A DNA stretch of 64,000 nt. Origin: Rufibacter psychrotolerans. Lineage in GTDB: Bacteria > Bacteroidota > Bacteroidia > Cytophagales > Hymenobacteraceae. Of this stretch, positions 28,474-37,012 are shown in pieces (position 1 is the stretch's first letter; every line of letters starts with the position of its first letter). The position numbers were made by a program, and so were the translations under genes. The stretch covers positions 124,001 through 188,000 of the forward strand of contig NZ_JAFFJV010000003.1 of the NCBI RefSeq assembly GCF_016924645.1, read 5' to 3'. The notes below the pieces were generated by a model. That model did not search any database, had not been told where the DNA came from, and saw only the letters and a list, made by a program, of their open reading frames with translations.

Positions 28474-28491
28474 AAAGGAGGCAAAAAAATG
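28474..28491 (+). promoter_or_regulatory. Strong Shine-Dalgarno site (AAAGGAGG)
   Basis: AAAGGAGG lies 7 bases before ATG at 28489. Such a strong site is unusual beside the SD-poor starts in the rest of the window and decides the start. Confidence 0.7.
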
Positions 28492-29088
28492 AAAAACCTA
28501 CTTTTAGGACTGGCATTCTCTTCTTTAACGGCCAATTTCCCCGTTGAGCTGAAACGTGATTTCTCCTCGGCTAATTGGCAGCTCCCCGCAAGCGGCAGCG
28601 GCATGGTGCATTATCTGGGCCAGGAAAGCTTGTACATGAGCAAAGGTGTGGCCCTGTATGGCGATGAGAAATACCATGAGGGCATTATAGAAGTAGACAT
28701 AGCCGATGATGATGCAAAAGGAGAAGCCGGCATTGTTTTCCGGTATACCTCAGATGGAGCTTACCGCGGCATCACCCTGAATTTACACGCCATCAATTCC
28801 CCTGAGTCTGCCCATCCGGTAGCGGCAGCTTTGAAACAGAATTCAGCGGCCTGCACTCCGCATGCGGTCAAACCTGCCGCCTGGACGCACCTGAAGATTG
28901 TCATACAAGACAATACCGCCCGGGTTTTCCTGAACGACGCCACCCAACCCGCTTCAGAAATAAAGCTACCATCCACCAAAAAGCCAGTAAAAGGACAAAT
29001 AGGCTTGATGGCCGCTGGCGGAGCCTATTTCAGCAACTTCAAATACGCGCCCTTGCCGTGCGCCCCTGCCATGGCCAAGGCAGAATAG
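28489..29088 (+). CDS. Secreted LamG/DUF1080-like beta-sandwich protein
   Basis: 199 aa from ATG 28489. A short leader (MKNLLLGLAFSSLTANFPVE), then a concanavalin-type sandwich: DFSSANWQLPASGSG, GIIEVDIADDDAKGEAGIVFRY, a WTHLKIVIQDNTARVFLND block and GQIGLMAAGGAYFSNFKY. This is the pattern of DUF1080/LamG carbohydrate-binding-type domains. No catalytic residues are evident. It directly follows the AraC gene on the same strand. Confidence 0.8.
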   Translation: MKNLLLGLAFSSLTANFPVELKRDFSSANWQLPASGSGMVHYLGQESLYMSKGVALYGDEKYHEGIIEVDIADDDAKGEAGIVFRYTSDGAYRGITLNLHAINSPESAHPVAAALKQNSAACTPHAVKPAAWTHLKIVIQDNTARVFLNDATQPASEIKLPSTKKPVKGQIGLMAAGGAYFSNFKYAPLPCAPAMAKAE

Positions 29089-29124
29089 CCGCGCAGCCGC
29101 CCCTGAGAGAACCGGAGACTTCTG

Positions 29125-29132
29125 TATCTTTG
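29125..29132 (+). promoter_or_regulatory. Probable -7 box (TATCTTTG)
   Basis: An exact TAnnTTTG match 22 bases before the next start. The -33 TTG is not seen. Confidence 0.5.
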
Positions 29133-29154
29133 GGTTCTGTCAACTACTGCTGCC

Positions 29155-30267
29155 ATGTCTTTCCTGGACCAAATCTCTGAACCCACCCTCCTGCTGAACG
29201 AGCAGATTGCCCGCACCAACATCCGCCGCATGGCAGAGAAAGCTGGGCGACACAACGTACGGCTGCGGCCTCACTTCAAGACGCACCAAAGCTGGCAGGT
29301 GGGCGAATGGTTCCGGGAAGAAGGCGTAACGGCCATCACGGTTTCGTCGGTGAAGATGGCGCAGTACTTTGCCCGGCACGGCTGGCAGGACATCACGGTG
29401 GCTTTTCCGCTGAACCGCAGGCAACTGCCCCAAATCACGGAACTGGCGCAGCAGATCACCTTGAATATCACCATCACCTCAGCCGATGACGTGGTTTTCC
29501 TGCGTGAGCAGCTTTCAACACCCGTCAACATTTGGGTGAAAGCAGACACCGGCTACGGCCGCACCGGCATTAGAACCGAAGACACTGCTGCGTTAGATGC
29601 CGTTTTGCAGGAACTGGCCCAAACGCCGCAACACCCGTTCCTGGGCTTTCTGGCGCACGCGGGCCACACGTACAAAGCCAGAAACCATGAAAGCATCGCC
29701 GCCATTCACCACGAAACGCTGGAAAAGATGCGGAGCCTGAAAGAGCGGTATGCCGGCACCTGGCCCCACCTGCAACTCTCCGTTGGCGACACCCCCAGTT
29801 GTAGCGTGATGGAAGATTTCTCGGGCATGGACGAGATCAGGCCCGGCAACTTTGTTTTCTATGACCTCATGCAACACCTCATCGGCTCCTGCCGTCTGCA
29901 AGACATTGCCGTAGCCGTGGCCTGTCCCGTGGTAGCCCTGCACCCAGAACGCAATGAGGTGATACTCTATGGGGGTGCCGTGCATTTCTCCAAAGACGCC
30001 CTGCCGCAGGCTGATGGTAGCGTCATCTTCGGGCTGGTGGTGTCGCTCACGGAGAATGGCTGGGGAGCGCCTTTGCCAGACACGGCTGTTGTATCGCTTT
30101 CACAGGAGCACGGCGTGGTGCGCACTTCCCCAAAAATATTCTCCCAGTTTAAAGTGGGTGAGTTAGTAGGCGTGCTACCGGTGCACTCCTGTTTAACGGC
30201 TGATTTGATGAAGGGCTATCTCACATTGGCGGGTGAACGGCTGGAGCATTTGAGTGCGCCTGTCTGA
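29155..30267 (+). CDS. D-threonine aldolase-like / D-serine dehydratase-like PLP enzyme
   Basis: 370 aa, fold III (alanine-racemase-type) barrel. The PLP lysine is probably Lys42 in LRPHFKTH. Other blocks: VWVKADTGYGRTGI-type DTGxGRxG, SVGDTPSC, ELRPGNFVFYD (here EIRPGNFVFYD), and the C-terminal metal-ligand region LPVHSCLTADLM, with His and Cys as in D-threonine aldolase and DSD1. It likely cleaves or deaminates beta-hydroxy D-amino acids. The exact substrate is unsettled. Confidence 0.9.
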   Translation: MSFLDQISEPTLLLNEQIARTNIRRMAEKAGRHNVRLRPHFKTHQSWQVGEWFREEGVTAITVSSVKMAQYFARHGWQDITVAFPLNRRQLPQITELAQQITLNITITSADDVVFLREQLSTPVNIWVKADTGYGRTGIRTEDTAALDAVLQELAQTPQHPFLGFLAHAGHTYKARNHESIAAIHHETLEKMRSLKERYAGTWPHLQLSVGDTPSCSVMEDFSGMDEIRPGNFVFYDLMQHLIGSCRLQDIAVAVACPVVALHPERNEVILYGGAVHFSKDALPQADGSVIFGLVVSLTENGWGAPLPDTAVVSLSQEHGVVRTSPKIFSQFKVGELVGVLPVHSCLTADLMKGYLTLAGERLEHLSAPV

Positions 30268-30412
30268 AGCAGGATTTTCTGGATTTAATTGATTTTCAGG
30301 ATTCATTTCGCTGGCGCGAGCTTGCAGCTCGTGTCCGCGCGCATGGCTGCTCTCTTTCCTGGGCTGCAAGTTCGCATCAGGGAGAATGTACCTTGTTAAG
30401 AACTGGGCGAGA

Positions 30413-30442
30413 AAGGCACGGAGGTAACTTCCGCGCCATAGA
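30413..30442 (+). repeat. Half copy of the GGAAGTTACTTCC-type element
   Basis: Reads AAGGCACGGAGGTAACTTCC then GCGCCATAGA. It matches 56912-56938 with one base difference across the first 27 positions. Confidence 0.75.
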
Positions 30443-30499
30443 AAGATGGGCTAGTCTTCACCTGTTTCAGAGAAGACACCTAAGAAACGTAACTGGCAT

Positions 30500-30621
30500 A
30501 GACCCTCGTAGGAGCTTCGCACACTACGAGGTCTTTTGAGTAACGGCTGATCTCTGCGGTAACTAGTAATGAAGCGCCTACTCAAAAGACCTTGCAGTGT
30601 CTTCCAGACCTGCGAGGGTCT
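30500..30621. repeat. Imperfect 43-bp inverted repeat
   Basis: Arms at 30500-30542 and 30579-30621 both carry AGACCCTCG at the outer end and GGTCTTTTGAGTA at the inner end, with a 36-base loop. It resembles a miniature element or a structured noncoding region. No target-site duplication is obvious. Confidence 0.65.
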
Positions 30622-30656
30622 TTGCCATCAGCGGTTGCCTAACAACTCCCCTTTTT

Positions 30657-30687
30657 CATCCCTTTTCCCAAAACAGCCCCAAAACGC
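30657..30687 (+). repeat. Dispersed motif copy
   Basis: CATCCCTTTTCCCAAAACAG followed by CCCCAAAACGC. Confidence 0.6.
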
Positions 30688-30805
30688 TCCCACTAATAAC
30701 TAGCAACTGACAACTTAAAACTAATACCCCTCCACTAAACTAATCCGCTGTAAATTCGGTTAAGAAGAGATGGATTGCTCGCTGCGTTTCTAGCGCGGGA
30801 ATGCC

Positions 30806-30813
30806 TACCTTTG
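30806..30813 (+). promoter_or_regulatory. Probable -7 box (TACCTTTG)
   Basis: An exact TAnnTTTG match 23 bases before the uvrA start. It makes uvrA transcription independent of the repeat nest. Confidence 0.5.
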
Positions 30814-30836
30814 CTCTTTAAAACCGAACCTATCGG

Positions 30837-33800
30837 ATGACGCCAAAAGAATCTGCCGCTACGCCTGTAGCCAATCATAGTTCCACCGCGGATGTGCCTT
30901 TCATTGAAGTATATGGCGCCCGCGAGCATAACCTGAAAAACATCAGCCTGAGAATACCGCGCAATGAGTTGGTGGTGTTCACGGGTATCTCGGGCAGCGG
31001 GAAGTCCTCGCTCGCCTTTGACACCATCTACGCCGAGGGGCAGCGCCGTTACATGGAGACCTTCTCGGCCTACGCCCGCTCATTTTTGGGCGGACTAGAG
31101 CGCCCCAACGTAGACAAGATTGAGGGGCTTTCGCCGGTGATTTCCATTGAGCAGAAAACCACCTCGCGCAATCCGCGCTCCACGGTGGGCACCATCACCG
31201 AGATTTACGACTTCCTGCGCCTGCTCTACGCCCGTACCGCCGAAGCCTTCAGCTACGTGACCGGCGAGAAGATGATCAAACAGTCCGATGACCAGATTGT
31301 GCAGCACGTGCTGGAGCATTTCAGCGGCAAGCGCACCATTGTGCTGGCCCCCGTAGTGAAAGGCCGGAAAGGCCACTACCGTGAACTGTTTGAGCAGATC
31401 CGGAAGATGGGCTTCATTAGGGCGCGTATTGACGGCGAACTGGTGGAGCTCACGCCCAAGATGCAGGTAGACCGCTACAAGATCCACGACATCGAGATTG
31501 TGATTGATAAGCTGGTGCCTTCGGTTGAGGACCGTTACCGTTTGTCCACCTCCATCCAGAATGCGCTGCAACACGGCAAAGGCACGGTGCTCATCCTGGA
31601 CGCCGACACCAACGCTACCCACTTCTATTCCCGCCACCTGATGGACCCGGCCACCGGCATCGCCTATGATGATCCGGCGCCTAACACCTTCTCGTTCAAC
31701 TCGCCGTACGGGGCTTGCCCGGTGTGTAACGGTTTGGGCGAGATTGAGGAACTCACCGAGGAATCTATCGTACCCAGCAAGAGCCTGAGCATCAGCCGGG
31801 GCGGCATTGCGCCGCTGGGCGAGTACCGCGACATCTGGATTTTTACCCAGATCACGGCCCTGCTCAAACGCCACAAACTGTCCTTGATGGCCCCCATTTC
31901 TGACATTCCTGCCGAGGCTTGGCACCAGCTCATGTACGGTTTTGAAGAGGAAGACCCCAAAGGCAAGAAAGAGCCATTCGTGTTTGAGGGCGTCATGAGT
32001 TTCCTCAAAAAGCAGCTGGAATCTGACTCTGAGAACGTGCGCGCCTGGATTCAGGAATACACCACCCAAAGTACCTGCCCCGAGTGTAACGGCTACCGTC
32101 TGAAGAAGGAATCTTTGCACTTCAAGCTGGACAACAAACACATCGGTGAACTGGCCGAGATGGACATTGCCGAACTGGCAGGTTGGATGGCGAACCTGGA
32201 AGAACGCCTGAGCGAGCGCCAGAACCTTATTGCCCGTGAGCTGCTGAAAGAGATTCGCAAGCGGATCGGTTTCCTGGTAGACGTGGGATTGGAGTATCTG
32301 CACCTGCACCGCTCCGTACGCACGCTTTCCGGCGGCGAGAGCCAGCGGATTCGTCTGGCTACGCAGATCGGGACGCAGTTGGTGGGCGTGTTGTACATCA
32401 TGGATGAACCCAGCATTGGGCTGCACCAGCGCGACAACGAAAAACTCATCAAAGCCCTGCAAGATCTGCGGGACCTGGGCAATAGCGTGGTAGTGGTGGA
32501 GCACGACAAAGACATGATCCTGAACGCCGACTACGTGGTAGACATCGGGCCGGGTGCGGGGGCGCACGGCGGCCAGGTAGTGACGGCGGGTACCCCGAAG
32601 GAGATGATGGAAAGCGGCACTGTAACGGCAGATTACCTGAGCCACCGCCGTGGAATTCCGGTGCGCAAGCAAAAACGGGCCGGAAACGGCCAGAGTCTCA
32701 TTCTGCGCGGTGCCACGGGCCACAACCTGAAAGACGTGACACTGGAATTGCCGCTGGGCAAGTTCCTGTGCGTGACCGGCGTTTCGGGCTCCGGGAAATC
32801 GTCTCTGATTCATGATACGCTGTTCCCCATCCTGAACAAGCATTTCTTCAACGCCAAGCGCGAACCGCTTCCCTATAAAGAAATAGAAGGCCTGAAGAAC
32901 ATTGACAAGGTGATTGAAGTGGACCAAAGCCCCATCGGGCGGACGCCGCGTTCAAACCCAGCCACCTACACCGGGGTGTTCACCGAGATCAGAAGCCTGT
33001 TCGCGTCCTTGCCGGAAGCTAAAATCAGAGGCTACTCGGCAGGAAGGTTCTCGTTCAACGTGAAAGGCGGTCGGTGCGAGACCTGCGAGGGTGCCGGGAT
33101 GCGCACCATTGAGATGAACTTCATGCCCGATGTGTACGTGCCCTGCGAGACCTGCAAAGGCAAACGCTACAACCGCGAGACCCTGGAAGTGCGTTTCAAA
33201 GGCAAGTCAATTACGGATGTGCTGGACATGACCGTGGAGCACGCCGTGGAGTTCTTCGAGAACCAGCCGCGTATCCTGCGCAAAATCCAGACCCTGAACC
33301 AGGTGGGCTTAGGCTATATCACTCTGGGTCAGCAGGCTACGACCTTATCAGGTGGTGAGGCGCAGCGCGTGAAACTGGCCACCGAGCTTTCCAAGAAAGA
33401 TACCGGCCGTACGCTCTATATTCTGGATGAGCCTACCACCGGTCTGCACTTCCAGGACATCCAGCACCTCTCAGACGTGCTGAACCGCCTGGTAGACAAA
33501 GGCAATAGCGTACTGATCATTGAGCACAACATGGACTTGATCAAGGTAGCCGACCATATCATTGACATTGGGCCCGAAGGCGGTGCCAAAGGCGGAACCA
33601 TTGTAGCCCAGGGCACGCCGGAAGAAGTAGCCGAAAGCCCGATTGGCTATACTGCCCGTTTCCTGAAAGAGGAGCTGAGCACCAGCCTGTACGTGGATGC
33701 GCCGGTGTACGTGGAGGAAACGCCGGAAGAAGACGAGCCGGAAGAACCCGCTGAACCGGTTAAGAAAACCAGAGGCCGCAAGAAGAAAGAAACCGTTGAG

Positions 33801-33863
33801 GCAGATGCCGCCGCTCCGGTCAAGGAAAAGAAAACGCCGGGCAGAAAGAAGAAAACCGAATAG
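30837..33863 (+). CDS. uvrA: Excinuclease ABC subunit A
   Basis: 1008 aa. Two ABC-type ATPase modules with Walker [11 protein letters not shown] and [10 protein letters not shown], signatures [12 protein letters not shown] and [12 protein letters not shown], Walker B segments MDEPSIGLH and LDEPTTGLH, and paired-Cys zinc modules (CPVCNG, CPECNG, CETCEG with CETCKG). UvrA recognises DNA damage and loads UvrB. The last 45 residues are an unusual acidic-then-basic tail with two GRKKK motifs, absent from the typical core. Start ATG 30837, preceded by a TACCTTTG box. Confidence 0.97.
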   Translation: MTPKESAATPVANHSSTADVPFIEVYGAREHNLKNISLRIPRNELVVFTGISGSGKSSLAFDTIYAEGQRRYMETFSAYARSFLGGLERPNVDKIEGLSPVISIEQKTTSRNPRSTVGTITEIYDFLRLLYARTAEAFSYVTGEKMIKQSDDQIVQHVLEHFSGKRTIVLAPVVKGRKGHYRELFEQIRKMGFIRARIDGELVELTPKMQVDRYKIHDIEIVIDKLVPSVEDRYRLSTSIQNALQHGKGTVLILDADTNATHFYSRHLMDPATGIAYDDPAPNTFSFNSPYGACPVCNGLGEIEELTEESIVPSKSLSISRGGIAPLGEYRDIWIFTQITALLKRHKLSLMAPISDIPAEAWHQLMYGFEEEDPKGKKEPFVFEGVMSFLKKQLESDSENVRAWIQEYTTQSTCPECNGYRLKKESLHFKLDNKHIGELAEMDIAELAGWMANLEERLSERQNLIARELLKEIRKRIGFLVDVGLEYLHLHRSVRTLSGGESQRIRLATQIGTQLVGVLYIMDEPSIGLHQRDNEKLIKALQDLRDLGNSVVVVEHDKDMILNADYVVDIGPGAGAHGGQVVTAGTPKEMMESGTVTADYLSHRRGIPVRKQKRAGNGQSLILRGATGHNLKDVTLELPLGKFLCVTGVSGSGKSSLIHDTLFPILNKHFFNAKREPLPYKEIEGLKNIDKVIEVDQSPIGRTPRSNPATYTGVFTEIRSLFASLPEAKIRGYSAGRFSFNVKGGRCETCEGAGMRTIEMNFMPDVYVPCETCKGKRYNRETLEVRFKGKSITDVLDMTVEHAVEFFENQPRILRKIQTLNQVGLGYITLGQQATTLSGGEAQRVKLATELSKKDTGRTLYILDEPTTGLHFQDIQHLSDVLNRLVDKGNSVLIIEHNMDLIKVADHIIDIGPEGGAKGGTIVAQGTPEEVAESPIGYTARFLKEELSTSLYVDAPVYVEETPEEDEPEEPAEPVKKTRGRKKKETVEADAAAPVKEKKTPGRKKKTE

Positions 33864-33871
33864 CGTTTCCT

Positions 33872-33902
33872 GGCTTCTTCTTAGGAAACAGCCCTAAAAC
33901 AG
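33872..33902 (+). repeat. Dispersed motif copy
   Basis: GGCTTCTTCTTAGGAAAC followed by AGCCCTAAAACAG, just after uvrA. Confidence 0.5.
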
Positions 33903-33934
33903 AAAAGCCTTGCTCTAGGAGCAAGGCTTTTCTG
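33900..33934 (+). terminator. Terminator after uvrA
   Basis: A perfect 15-16 bp stem (CAGAAAAGCCTTGCTC with its complement) around a 3-5 nt loop, then TTTT. It directly follows a motif copy. Confidence 0.85.
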
Positions 33935-34016
33935 TTTTACCAGGAAGCAAAAACAGGATTTCCTTGACATTGAAACCCTTCCCTTACTTCTGTAATGACA
34001 CTAAGTTTTTAGATTA

Positions 34017-34280
34017 CTAGTGAGCGGCTTCTTCTGTATGGGCAGCTTCTTCGGCTTTAGGGGCAGCGGCGCTGTCAGCTTTCGCCTCAGTGTCGACAGG
34101 AGCTGGAGTGGCAGCTGGCTCTGTGGTGTGGGCCTCGGTGGCAGGCGCGTCTGTCACCACATCTTCCGTGAGGGCAGTGCCGGAACCTCTGTCGTTAGGA
34201 TCGGTGGTGGAGGTATAGGTAGAGCAGGCTACACCGGCAAACAGGGTAAAAGCAGCAAATAAGGGCAGTATATGTTTCAT
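34017..34280 (-). CDS. Small Ala/Thr/Glu-rich lipoprotein
   Basis: 87 aa. A leader of about 18 residues ends in FAGVAC, then STYTSTTDPNDRGSGTAL and a low-complexity Thr/Ala/Glu/Pro tail. It shares the CSTYTSxTDPxDxGxGxAL head with the protein at 34563-34874, so the two are paralogues. The mature part looks disordered. It has the best promoter in the window (TTG, 19 bases, TACCTTTG on the minus strand). Confidence 0.75.
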   Translation of the reverse strand: MKHILPLFAAFTLFAGVACSTYTSTTDPNDRGSGTALTEDVVTDAPATEAHTTEPAATPAPVDTEAKADSAAAPKAEEAAHTEEAAH

Positions 34281-34300
34281 TGTTTTTGTAAAATTTGGCC

Positions 34301-34330
34301 CAAAGGTACATTCGGGCGCTTAAAAAACAA
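34301..34330 (-). promoter_or_regulatory. Strong Bacteroidota promoter (minus strand)
   Basis: Read on the minus strand: TTG at 34330-34328, 19 bases, TACCTTTG at 34308-34301, then the small lipoprotein start at 34280. Both boxes and spacing match the consensus. Confidence 0.75.
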
Positions 34331-34413
34331 TCTGCTTTTATTGCCGGGGCAAAGCGTCTAGCTCTCCGTTACTTCATTGCCTGATGCGGAACTGCTTTGC
34401 CGGTTTGCCTATA

Positions 34414-34448
34414 ACAGAATACCCGCACCGGTGGCGCGGGTATTCTGT
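34414..34448. terminator. Hairpin between the small lipoprotein genes
   Basis: ACAGAATACCCGC pairs perfectly with GCGGGTATTCTGT (13 bp, 9-nt loop). There is no T-tract, so the terminator role is uncertain. Confidence 0.45.
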
Positions 34449-34562
34449 GGTAAACTCCAAAACCCGCATACCGGCCTCGGCTTGCGGAGTATGTCTCCTG
34501 AAAAACAGGTTTACGCCCGTTTTCAGGTAGGTGCGGCGCTACTGCCTAAGAATAGGCCTTAT

Positions 34563-34874
34563 TTATTGGTTGTCTACCCCAACCCTGATGGGGGCAGACT
34601 CACCGGCTCTCTGCTGGGCGGTGCTGTCGGCTTGGGGGCGGGCCCGGGTGCTGTCGGTGGCGGCTCCGGTGGCCTGGTTGTCAAACGTGGCATTGTTGTT
34701 AGCCTCGGCTACTCCCATGCTGCTGTTGTTCCCGGTGCCTTCCTGGTTGTCAGAGAGCGCGTAACCGGTGCCAAGGTCGTCTGGGTCTGTACTGGAGGTA
34801 TAAGTAGAGCAAGCGGCTCCCGTTAACATGAGAGCGGCAGCCATCATCAACATCTCTTTTTTCATAGTTTTCAT
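34563..34874 (-). CDS. Small disordered lipoprotein
   Basis: 103 aa; ATG 34862 is an alternative start (MKKEML). The leader ends in LTGAAC, then STYTSSTDPDDLGTGYAL and a Gly/Asn/Thr/Ala-rich low-complexity tail. It is a paralogue of 34017-34280 and is followed (transcription order) by it across about 280 bases. The function is unknown. No domain is expected in the tail. Confidence 0.72.
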   Translation of the reverse strand: MKTMKKEMLMMAAALMLTGAACSTYTSSTDPDDLGTGYALSDNQEGTGNNSSMGVAEANNNATFDNQATGAATDSTRARPQADSTAQQRAGESAPIRVGVDNQ

Positions 34875-35028
34875 GGTTTTGGCGTGGTATTCAAATTAAT
34901 TGAATCTATACGAAGCCCGATGCCGGGGGGTTAATACTGGCTCCCTCTGCGGCAATCACCCGAACGGTAGGTTTGTACAGAACGGGCCCAGGATCTGACC
35001 GCCAGTTCCTGCGGGATGCTCAACAAAT

Positions 35029-35086
35029 AAAACTGCCTGGTTTCTGGGGTGTTTTTAGAAAAACACCCCAGAAACCAGGCAGTTTT
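35029..35086. terminator. 28-bp perfect hairpin after DUF4142 gene
   Basis: Two perfectly complementary 28-bp arms (35029-35056 and 35059-35086) flank a 2-base loop (AG). The arm starts AAAACTGCCTGG and the apex GTGTTTTTAGAAAAACAC is the core of the dispersed motif. It probably ends the DUF4142 operon. Confidence 0.8.
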
Positions 35087-35103
35087 AGCGTAAGGAAGCC
35101 GGG

Positions 35104-35838
35104 TTAGTCTACCCGGTCTTCCAGGTCAGTAGCCATCTTTTTATGCGACCTCAGCATAGGCAGCGTTTTGGTGGCGAAGGCTTTCACGGTAGGAGTCTCG
35201 GCGTTGTTGCTCTTCAGCTCAAACATGGCAATGTCCATGTCGTGCGCGGTTTCCATGGCATCCATGTAGTCCTCGTCAAAGGCTTTGCCGGTTTTGCCTT
35301 GCAGTTTGTCCAGAATGGCCTGGTGCGGTGGCATTAGGGTGGTGGGCAGGGTCACGTTCATCTGGGAGGCCACGGTCTTCAACTCCTGGGTGGCTTTGGT
35401 GTGATGGTCAATCATCATCTGCCCGAATTTCTTCACATCGGCGTTGGTGGCGTTTTGGGTGGCCAGTTTACCGGCCTGTAGTTCCAGCATGTTGCTGCTG
35501 GCAGCTGTCATTAAAAACATGGCATCGGTCATGTTTGTCAAGTCTGCGGTGGCCCCGGCGGTAGCCGCAGTGCCGGCGGTGGTACCAGTAGTGCTTCCGG
35601 CTGCTGTGCCAGCGGTTGTTCCAGTTGTTCCAGTTGTTCCGGTAGTACCAGTAGTTGTTCCGCTTGCAGTGGTGGCTCCGCCGGTTGCAGTACCACCGGT
35701 GGTAGTGCTCATGGTGGTACCGGTAGTGGTGGTAGCGGTTTCAGCCGTGTTGTTGCCGGTTGAGTCGGTGGTGGTGCTGGTACAGGCGGTGCCCGCAAGC
35801 ATGGCGCCGGACACTAACAATGACATTAATTTTTTCAT
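35104..35838 (-). CDS. DUF4142 paralogue 1, with Thr/Gly-rich linker
   Basis: 244 aa. A lipoprotein-type leader (LAGTAC), then a low-complexity Thr/Gly/Ala stretch (about 20-100, coded by 9-base repeats), then a DUF4142 ferritin-like four-helix domain: FLMTAASSNMLELQAGKLA, KKFGQMMIDHHTKATQEL, KAFDEDYMDAMETAHDMDIAMFE and TKTLPMLRSHKKMA. The family often binds metal or serves as a secreted stress protein, but its function is not established. Last of the five paralogues in transcription order. Confidence 0.88.
   Translation of the reverse strand: MKKLMSLLVSGAMLAGTACTSTTTDSTGNNTAETATTTTGTTMSTTTGGTATGGATTASGTTTGTTGTTGTTGTTAGTAAGSTTGTTAGTAATAGATADLTNMTDAMFLMTAASSNMLELQAGKLATQNATNADVKKFGQMMIDHHTKATQELKTVASQMNVTLPTTLMPPHQAILDKLQGKTGKAFDEDYMDAMETAHDMDIAMFELKSNNAETPTVKAFATKTLPMLRSHKKMATDLEDRVD
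35615..35661. repeat. Short tandem repeat, 9-base unit
   Basis: Consecutive GTTGTTCCA-type units inside the DUF4142 gene, coding (Thr-Gly-Thr) repeats on the minus strand. Likely a length-variable region. Confidence 0.6.
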
Positions 35839-35960
35839 AGTCCTGTTCGTTATTTCGTGAATGTTTTGCCTTTATACGCCCTAATTCTCAACTGGTTAAC
35901 ACCGTTCATGTATTAAATCCTATTTTGAAACGTACAAGGCCCTGCCTACCTCCCCGAATT

Positions 35961-36191
35961 TTACGGGCGGTTTGCGGAATCTGGCGGAATGGTGTCTGCG
36001 GCGAGTGCATGGGTATTGGTGGCGCCTCCCATTCCGCTGCTGCCTGCGCTACTGGTGGCGGCGGTTGGGCTGGGCGTGGTCTCAGGGCGGGCAGCGTCTG
36101 TGTCTGTGGTGGAGCGGGTGCCCTGCTCCTGGGTACAAGCCTGGCTTGCCAGCAACAGTAAGGCAAGCAGGGGCGGCATGGACTGTCTCAT
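35961..36191 (-). CDS. Small lipoprotein (76 aa)
   Basis: 76 aa, start at ATG 36191. Longer upstream frames would lose the leader. The leader MRQSMPPLLALLLLASQAC ends in a lipobox-like Cys, and the rest is a Thr/Ser/Ala-rich disordered tail. It lies between two DUF4142 genes on the same strand and resembles the other two small lipoproteins in layout, though not in sequence. Confidence 0.55.
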   Translation of the reverse strand: MRQSMPPLLALLLLASQACTQEQGTRSTTDTDAARPETTPSPTAATSSAGSSGMGGATNTHALAADTIPPDSANRP

Positions 36192-36276
36192 AGTTGGAGG
36201 TTGGTTACAAAGGTGACAAGTACAAAGCCCCACCAAAGAGCCCAGCTGCGGATTGTTCTGCCTATACCAGGTGACG

Positions 36277-36903
36277 TTAATCAACCTTATCTTCCAGACG
36301 GGTGGCCATTTCAAAGTGCGACCGCAGGATGGGCAGGTGCTTGGCGGCAAACTCCTTCACCCTGTTGTTCTCAGCGTTCTGGCTCTTCAACTCAAACTTG
36401 GCGATATCTAGCCGGTGCGCGGTTTCCATGGCATCCATGTACGCCACGTCAAACTCGGGCCCCGTGAGACCGGTCAGCTTTTCTACAAGGGCCTGGTGCT
36501 CCTGCGTTAAGGTAGTGGGCAAGGTCACGTTCAGCTGCGCGGCCACCTGTTTCAGCTCATTGGTGGCGTTGGCGTGGTGGTCTGCCATCATCTGCCCGAA
36601 CTGCTTCACCTCGGGGTTAGTCGCTTTTTGAGCCGCCAGCTGCCCCAGCTGAATTTCCAGCAGGTTGCTGCTGCCGGCGTCTATGAGGAACATAGGGTCT
36701 TGCATGTCTAAAATCTGGTCACCGGTTGCCTCCCTTCCACCTGGCCCCGTGGGGTTTTGCCCGGCGGCCACATCGGCAATGGTGGTGGTTTCTGCGGTAG
36801 TGGTGGCAGCCGCTGTGTCTGTGGAAGTGTCTGTGCTGGTGCAGGCGGCGGTTGCCAGTAAGGCAACGGCCAGCAGGCTTTTCATAGTTTTGTGCATAGT
36901 CAT
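36277..36903 (-). CDS. DUF4142 paralogue 2
   Basis: 208 aa from ATG 36903; inner ATGs at 36897 and 36885 are equally possible. The leader ends in ATAAC. A Thr/Ala linker, then FLIDAGSSNLLEIQLGQLAAQKATN, KQFGQMMADHHANATNEL, FDVAYMDAMETAHRLDIAKFELKSQN and KHLPILRSHFEMATRLEDKVD. It keeps the DHH of the family and is most similar to paralogue 1. Confidence 0.87.
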   Translation of the reverse strand: MTMHKTMKSLLAVALLATAACTSTDTSTDTAAATTTAETTTIADVAAGQNPTGPGGREATGDQILDMQDPMFLIDAGSSNLLEIQLGQLAAQKATNPEVKQFGQMMADHHANATNELKQVAAQLNVTLPTTLTQEHQALVEKLTGLTGPEFDVAYMDAMETAHRLDIAKFELKSQNAENNRVKEFAAKHLPILRSHFEMATRLEDKVD

Positions 36904-37012
36904 ACAAGTTGTTTGAAAGCCGGTTCCCTGTAAACCGGCCATTCATGGGTTGGGTTAGCTTTACAAAAAGAAAGCCTGCACAGACAGGCTTTCCTCTTAA
37001 GAACAGGGAATG

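Larger units (their letters stand above)
30268..30836. repeat. Composite nest of dispersed repeats
   Basis: 570 bases without a gene, built from at least five repeat types in a row: a GCGAGCTTGCAGCTC inverted pair (30316-30330 / 30361-30375), the GGTAACTTCCGCGCCA unit shared with 56.9 kb (30413-30442), a large inverted repeat (30500-30621), a dispersed-motif copy (30657-30687) and an AACTAGCAACTGACAACTT word (about 30700-30720). Confidence 0.7.

Noticed and set aside
31095..32927. 610-aa open frame on the minus strand opposite uvrA
   Set aside because: It is the antisense shadow of a strongly conserved gene, rich in His/Gln/Val as expected from its complement, with no domain or start signal.
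34377..34826. 149-aa plus-strand frame
   Set aside because: Gly/Val-rich reverse of the small lipoprotein gene, with no leader, domain or RBS.
35444..35860. 138-aa Val/Pro repeat frame on plus strand
   Set aside because: Produced by the Thr/Gly repeats of the DUF4142 gene read in antisense.
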